Source of the DNA: JAAAPF01 sp964481035
GTDB lineage: Bacteria; Pseudomonadota; Alphaproteobacteria; Geminicoccales; Geminicoccaceae
Direction: 5' to 3'
DNA length: 19,424 nt
Assembly: GCA_964481035.1 (NCBI GenBank)
Contig: CAYZSE010000056.1
Coordinates: 1-19,424, forward strand
The position numbers and the translations under genes are program-made. The notes beneath the pieces were generated by a model. The model was not told the origin of the DNA. It worked only from the letters and a program-made list of their open reading frames with translations, and did no database searches. Shown piece after piece: positions 15,463-19,424 of this stretch; position 1 is the first letter of the stretch; the number at the start of each line of letters is the position of its first letter.

Positions 15463-16827
15463 ATGGCCGCAGGCGCGGGTGACGATCGGCCGATCGAGAG
15501 CGAGGCGGACCTCGCCGCCTATCTCGCCGGCGGCGAGAAGCCGGCGCGGGCGTTTCGCATCGGGACCGAGCACGAGAAGTTCGTCTACCGGCGGGACGAC
15601 CTGCGGCCGCTGCCGTACGAGGGTGCCGGCGGCATCCGCTGGTTGCTCGAGCGCTTCGCCGAGCGCTTCGATTGGCGGATCGTCCGCGAGGGCGAGCTGC
15701 CGGTGGCCCTCGAGCGCGACCGCGCCAGCATCACCCTCGAGCCCGGCGGCCAGTTCGAGCTGTCCGGAGCACCGCTCGCGACGCTGCACGACACCTGCCG
15801 CGAGGCGGCGCAGCACCTCGCGGAGGTCAAGGCGATCACCGAGCCGGCGGGCATCGGGATGCTGGGGATCGGCTGCAACCCGAAATGGCCGCTCGCCGAC
15901 ATCCCCCGGGTGCCCAAGGGCCGCTACGACATCATGCGCGCCTACATGCCCACGCGCGGCGCCCTCGGCTTCGACATGATGCACCGCACCGCGACCATCC
16001 AGGTCAACCTCGACTTCGCCACCGAGGCCGACATGGTGCGCAAGTTCCGCACGGGCCTGGCACTCCAGCCGATCGCCACCGCCCTCTTTGCCAACTCGCC
16101 CTTCACCGACGGGCACCCCAACGGCTTTTTGAGCTACCGCAGCCATTGCTGGACCGATACCGATCCCGACCGGTCGGGGCTGCTCGATTTCGTCTTCGAG
16201 GACGGCTTCGGCTACGAGCGCTACGTCGAATACATGCTCGACGTGCCGATGTATTTCGTCAGCCGCGACGGCCGGTACATCGACGCGAGCGGCCAGTCCT
16301 TTCGCGACTTCCTCGACGGCCGGCTGCCGGCGCTGCCGGGCGAGCGGCCGAGCCTCGCCGACTGGGTCGATCACCTGACGACGGCGTTTCCCGAGGTGCG
16401 GCTCAAGCGCTTCTTGGAGATGCGCGGCGCCGACGGCGGGCCTTGGGACATGATCTGCGCCTTGCCGGCGCTTTGGGTCGGCCTGCTCTACGACACGACG
16501 GCGCTCGATGCCGCTTGGGATCTGTGCCGCGACTGGACCGTCGAGGAGATGCACGAGCTGCGCGCCGCGGTGCCGAAGCTCGCGCTGGCGACGCCGTTTC
16601 GCGGCCACACCGTGCGCGCCCTGGCCGCCGACGTCCTCGCCATCGCCGAGGCGGGGCTCCGGGGCCGCGCACGGCAGGACGCCGACGGCCGCGACGAGAG
16701 CCAGCATCTCCTGCCGCTGTTGGAGATCGTCGAGAGCGGGCGGACGCCGGCCGAGGAGAAGCTCCGGCTCTACGCCACCGACTGGAACTGCAGCGTCGAT
16801 CCGATCTTCACGCGCTACGCATATTGA
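15463..16827 (+). CDS. gshA: Glutamate-cysteine ligase, plant/alphaproteobacterial type
   Basis: A 454-residue enzyme that joins L-glutamate and L-cysteine with ATP, the first step of glutathione synthesis, in the cytoplasm. It belongs to the class shared by plants and alphaproteobacteria rather than the E. coli class. Visible motifs are FRIGTEHEKFVY (near residue 35), ITLEPGGQFELSGAPLATLHDTC, GIGCNPKW, YMPTRGALGFDMMHRTATIQVNLDF, and FANSPFTDGHPNGFLSYRSHCWTDTDPDR. The ATG at 15463 with GGAGA eight bases ahead is preferred to an in-frame GTG at 15445. Its last 20 bases overlap the end of cobA on the other strand. It lies 84 bp after parA and probably has its own promoter. The partner gshB is not in the window. 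Confidence 0.95.
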   Translation: MAAGAGDDRPIESEADLAAYLAGGEKPARAFRIGTEHEKFVYRRDDLRPLPYEGAGGIRWLLERFAERFDWRIVREGELPVALERDRASITLEPGGQFELSGAPLATLHDTCREAAQHLAEVKAITEPAGIGMLGIGCNPKWPLADIPRVPKGRYDIMRAYMPTRGALGFDMMHRTATIQVNLDFATEADMVRKFRTGLALQPIATALFANSPFTDGHPNGFLSYRSHCWTDTDPDRSGLLDFVFEDGFGYERYVEYMLDVPMYFVSRDGRYIDASGQSFRDFLDGRLPALPGERPSLADWVDHLTTAFPEVRLKRFLEMRGADGGPWDMICALPALWVGLLYDTTALDAAWDLCRDWTVEEMHELRAAVPKLALATPFRGHTVRALAADVLAIAEAGLRGRARQDADGRDESQHLLPLLEIVESGRTPAEEKLRLYATDWNCSVDPIFTRYAY

Positions 16828-17644
16828 GGTCGGCGTCGGCCGGTGCGGCGAAGGGCTCGGCCGTGCTGGCGCCGGCGGAGCGGAACCAGGCGAAGCGCTC
16901 GGCCAGCGCCACCACCTCGCCGATCACGACGAGCACGGGATTGCGGGTCTCGAGCGCTTGCGCCTCGCGCGCGAGCGTCCCGAGGCGCCCGCGGACGACG
17001 CGCATCTGCGGCAGCGTGCCGTTCTCGATGGCGGCGGCCGGCAGCAGCGGGCTCAGCCCCGCCTCGATCAGCGAGCGCGCCAAGCCCTCGAGGCCGTGCA
17101 GGCCCATGTAGAGGCACAAGGTCTGCCCGCTTCGGGCGAGCGCCACCCAATCGTGCGCCGCGGGGCCGTCGTGGCCCTGCCCGGTCGCCAGCACGAGGCC
17201 GTGGGCGTGGTCGCGGTGGGTCAAGGGGATGCCGGCATAGGCGGCGCAGCCCAGCGCCGCGGTGATGCCCGGCACGATCTCGAAGGGCACGCCCGCCGCC
17301 AGCAGCGCCTCGAGCTCCTCGCCGCCGCGGCCGAAGACGAACGGATCGCCGCCCTTGAGCCGGACCACCCGCTGGCCGGCCCGCGCCCGCTCGACCAGAA
17401 GCGTGTTGAGGTTGGGCTGGCGCAGGTGGTGGTGCGCGCGCCGCTTGCCGGCGTAGACCCGCTCGACCTCGGCCGGGATGCAGGCCAGCACGCCGGGACC
17501 GACGAGCCGGTCGTGGACGACGACGTCCGCCTGCTGGAGCAGACGCAGCGCCTTGACGGTCAACAGGTCCGGATCGCCCGGGCCGGCGCCCACGAGGTAG
17601 ACGCGCCCGCCGCGATTCTCGGCCGAGATGGTGGTGTCCTGCAT
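16808..17644 (-). CDS. cobA: Uroporphyrinogen-III C-methyltransferase
   Basis: A SAM-dependent methyltransferase of 278 residues that methylates uroporphyrinogen III at C2 and C7 to give precorrin-2, the branch point to cobalamin and siroheme. The N-terminal signature is VYLVGAGPGDPDLLTVKALRLLQQADVVVHDRLV. The second signature is VRLKGGDPFVFGRGGEELEALLAAGVPFEIVPGITAALG, followed by AYAGIPLTHRDHAHGLVLATGQGHDG. It is the stand-alone form, lacking the CysG dehydrogenase/ferrochelatase part. The ATG at 17644 has a CTGGAG ribosome site. It lies 86 bp downstream of cobS on the same strand. Context favours cobalamin, but supply to siroheme is possible too. Confidence 0.95.
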   Translation of the reverse strand: MQDTTISAENRGGRVYLVGAGPGDPDLLTVKALRLLQQADVVVHDRLVGPGVLACIPAEVERVYAGKRRAHHHLRQPNLNTLLVERARAGQRVVRLKGGDPFVFGRGGEELEALLAAGVPFEIVPGITAALGCAAYAGIPLTHRDHAHGLVLATGQGHDGPAAHDWVALARSGQTLCLYMGLHGLEGLARSLIEAGLSPLLPAAAIENGTLPQMRVVRGRLGTLAREAQALETRNPVLVVIGEVVALAERFAWFRSAGASTAEPFAAPADADLNMRSA

Positions 17645-17730
17645 GATCTCCAGCCCTATCGGCGTGCCTCGGCGCGGTCAACGCGGGGTAGCTTGCCATC
17701 GACCATGGTTCAGGCCGCGCGGCGGCTCGC

Positions 17731-18462
17731 TCAGCGAAAGGTCGTCGCCGCGAGCAGCATGGCGGTCTCGGCGAGCTGTTGACCCGCGCCGAGCACGTCG
17801 CCGGTCTGCCCGCCGAAGACCCGTCGCGCGACCAGCGCCCAGGCGAGGCTGGCGGCCGCCGCGGCGCCGAGGAAGGCCATGGCACGGGTCGGCTCGAGCA
17901 GGGTGAAGGCGAGCAGCGCGGGCAAGGCCAGGGCGATCAGCACGCTCGCCCGGTCGGGCCGGCCCGCCGTCGCCGCGAGCCCGTCGCTGCGGGCGTGCGG
18001 CATCAGGGCCATCAAGGCGACCATGCCGCCGCGCGACGTAGCACCGACGACGACCAGCACCGCGATCTGCTGGACCGGGTCCCAGAGCGCGGCGAGGCCG
18101 GCGATGCGGGCGAGGGTGGTGAGGATCAGGCCCAGCGCGGCGAAGCTGCCGATCCGGCTGTCGCGCATGACCTCGAGCCGCCGCGCCCGGTCGTGCGGGC
18201 CGAGGCCGTCGAGGCAGTCCGCGAGGCCGTCCTCGTGCAGCGCGCCCGTGGCGACCATCAGCATGGCCAGCACGACGATCGCCGCCGGGAAGGAGGGCAT
18301 GCCCGCCAGCGTCAGGCCGGCGAAGACGAGGCCGGCGCCGAGGCCGAGCCCGGCGCCCACCACCGGAAACCACGGCGCCGCCCGGGCCAGCGGGGCCGGC
18401 GCGCCGAGCGGCACGGGCAGGCGGGTGAGGAAGACGAGCGCCGTCGTCAAACCTTCGCGCAC
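17731..18462 (-). CDS. cobS: Adenosylcobinamide-GDP ribazoletransferase (cobalamin synthase)
   Basis: An integral membrane enzyme of 243 residues that joins adenosylcobinamide-GDP and alpha-ribazole (phosphate) in the last steps of cobalamin synthesis. The N-terminus TALVFLTRLPVPLG is the family's usual opening. The metal/active-site motif HEDGLADCLDGLGPHDRARRLEVMRDSRIGSFAALGL is clear, followed by several hydrophobic helices and SRGGMVALMALMPHAR. The start is GTG at 18462 with GGGGAGG just upstream. It is divergent from cobT, whose product makes the alpha-ribazole-phosphate substrate, with only 54 bp between the two GTG codons. Confidence 0.94.
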   Translation of the reverse strand: MREGLTTALVFLTRLPVPLGAPAPLARAAPWFPVVGAGLGLGAGLVFAGLTLAGMPSFPAAIVVLAMLMVATGALHEDGLADCLDGLGPHDRARRLEVMRDSRIGSFAALGLILTTLARIAGLAALWDPVQQIAVLVVVGATSRGGMVALMALMPHARSDGLAATAGRPDRASVLIALALPALLAFTLLEPTRAMAFLGAAAAASLAWALVARRVFGGQTGDVLGAGQQLAETAMLLAATTFR

Positions 18463-18503
18463 GTCGCCTCCCCGCCCTCGAGCTGCTAGCCAGAAAGGCC
18501 CTT

Positions 18504-18509
18504 AGGAGG
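18504..18509 (+). promoter_or_regulatory. Strong ribosome binding site fixing the cobT start
   Basis: A perfect AGGAGG lies 7 bases before the GTG at 18517. It decides the non-ATG start of cobT, whose frame would otherwise be ambiguous. Confidence 0.85.
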
Positions 18510-18516
18510 TTCGCCC

Positions 18517-19424
18517 GTGCCTGTCCATGCCACCCGGGATCTCGCCCGCCGCCTGCACGACCTGCCGGCGGGCGACGAGGCGGCGGTCGCCGCCGTCGCC
18601 GCGCGCGAGGCGGAGCTCACCAAGCCCGCGGGTGCCCTCGGCCGGCTCGAGGAGCTGACCGCCTGGCTCGCCCGCTGGCAGGGGCGCGCCACGCCGCGGC
18701 TCGAGCGGGTTCGCGTCGCGGTTTTCGCCGGCAATCACGGGGTCGCCGCGCGCGGCGTCTCCGCCTTTCCCGCCGAGGTCACGGCGCAGATGGTCGCCAA
18801 TTTCGAGCAGGGCGGTGCCGCGATTTGCCGGCTCGCGGCGACGGCCGGCGCCGAGCTGCGGGTCGTGGCGCTCGACCTCGACCGGCCGACGGGCGACATC
18901 ACCCGCGAGCCGGCGCTCGACGAGGCGGGCTTCGCGGCCGCCGTGGCCGCCGGCGAGGCGGCGGTGACCGCCGACCTCGACCTCCTCGCCATCGGCGAGA
19001 TGGGCATCGCCAACACCACCGTGGCCGCCGCCCTCGCGGCCAAGCTCGTGGGCGGCGGCGGCCGCGACTGGGTCGGCCGCGGCACCGGCGTCGACGATCT
19101 GGGCCTCGCCCGCAAGGCGGACGCCGTCGATGCCGCGCTCGCCCGGCACGCCGACGTCGGCGAACCCCTGGACGTGCTGCGCTGCCTCGGCGGGCGCGAG
19201 CTCGTGGCGATGGCGGCGGCGGTGCTCACCGCGCGCGAGCAGGGCGTGCCGGTCCTCGTCGACGGCTTCGTCGCGAGCGCCGCGGTGCTGCCGCTCGCGG
19301 TGGCGGCCGGGGGTGCGCTCGACCATGGCCGGCTCGCCCATCTCTCGGCCGAGACCGGCCACCGCCGCCTCGCCGAGGCGCTGGGCATGAAGCCGCTCCT
19401 GGCCCTCGACATGCGGCTCGGCGA
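18517..19424 (+). CDS. cobT: Nicotinate-nucleotide:dimethylbenzimidazole phosphoribosyltransferase (3' end outside the window)
   Basis: Makes alpha-ribazole-5'-phosphate, the lower-ligand precursor of cobalamin, from nicotinate mononucleotide and dimethylbenzimidazole in the cytoplasm. The 302 visible residues, of about 340 expected, start VPVHATRDLARRL at GTG 18517. They show LTKPAGALGRLEELTAWLA, FAGNHGVAARGVSAFPAEVTAQMVANF, GGAAICRLA, GEMGIANTTVAAALAA, WVGRGTGVDD, GGRELVAMAAAVLTA, VLVDGFVASAAVL and LSAETGH. The window ends after MRLG and the first two bases (GA) of the next codon, the position where the catalytic Glu of the GEGTGA-like motif is expected. The gene is incomplete only because the window ends. 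It is divergent from cobS, the enzyme that uses its product. Confidence 0.95.
   Translation, partial: MPVHATRDLARRLHDLPAGDEAAVAAVAAREAELTKPAGALGRLEELTAWLARWQGRATPRLERVRVAVFAGNHGVAARGVSAFPAEVTAQMVANFEQGGAAICRLAATAGAELRVVALDLDRPTGDITREPALDEAGFAAAVAAGEAAVTADLDLLAIGEMGIANTTVAAALAAKLVGGGGRDWVGRGTGVDDLGLARKADAVDAALARHADVGEPLDVLRCLGGRELVAMAAAVLTAREQGVPVLVDGFVASAAVLPLAVAAGGALDHGRLAHLSAETGHRRLAEALGMKPLLALDMRLG

Noticed and set aside
14743..16707. A 654-codon minus-strand frame opposite parA and gshA
   Set aside because: Both plus-strand genes are unmistakable, and the antisense product is low-complexity.
17645..17730. Possible cobalamin riboswitch ahead of cobA
   Set aside because: The 86-bp gap is too short for the full aptamer, and no B12-box-like sequence was seen.

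Overview
This is a very GC-rich, gene-dense bacterial window, most consistent with an alphaproteobacterium of the Rhodospirillales/Geminicoccales type. That rests on the protein flavour and gene order: etfB-etfA-hbd next to a PduO-type cobalamin adenosyltransferase and a twin-transmembrane HIG1-like protein, a TauE-type permease beginning MDLYLPIAEMSVN, and a plant-type glutamate-cysteine ligase. A run of exactly 100 N (9629-9728) marks a scaffold gap in a draft or metagenome assembly. There is no rRNA, tRNA, CRISPR array, insertion sequence or prophage signature; it reads as chromosomal housekeeping DNA with one decayed gene.

Layout. (1) 19-5129, minus strand: an RND efflux pair (periplasmic adaptor, then inner-membrane pump, coupled by a GTGA overlap), followed by an exported cyclophilin. 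(2) 5311-6225, plus: a TauE/SafE permease. (3) 6232-10121, minus: a metabolic block read in the order HIG1-like protein, cobalamin adenosyltransferase (interrupted by the gap), EtfB, EtfA, 3-hydroxybutyryl-CoA dehydrogenase and a secreted DUF4864 protein. Its likely theme is acyl-CoA oxidation feeding electrons to the respiratory chain, with B12 for mutases. (4) 10203-10966, plus: a short-chain dehydrogenase pseudogene with a nonsense codon, a 20-bp tandem duplication that shifts the frame, and lost catalytic residues. (5) 10963-12922, minus: LolA, a small lipoprotein, a small cysteine-rich protein and a NifX/NifB-like cofactor-domain protein, the last two coupled by GTGA. (6) 13077-13724: a small membrane protein with a proline-rich tail and a convergent secreted protein. 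(7) 13820-16827, plus: a GhrA-like 2-hydroxyacid dehydrogenase coupled by TGATG to a stand-alone ParA-type ATPase, then glutamate-cysteine ligase. (8) 16808-19424: B12 synthesis, with cobA and cobS on the minus strand and cobT divergent on the plus strand, cut by the window end.

The genes form short operons with tight stop/start overlaps. Cobalamin appears twice: lower-ligand and tetrapyrrole steps at the right, cobalt adenosylation in the middle. No clearly new multi-gene system is visible. The most unusual items are the decayed SDR gene, the cysteine-rich/NifX-like pair outside any nif cluster seen here, and the ParA ATPase that overlaps a 2-hydroxyacid dehydrogenase without a ParB.
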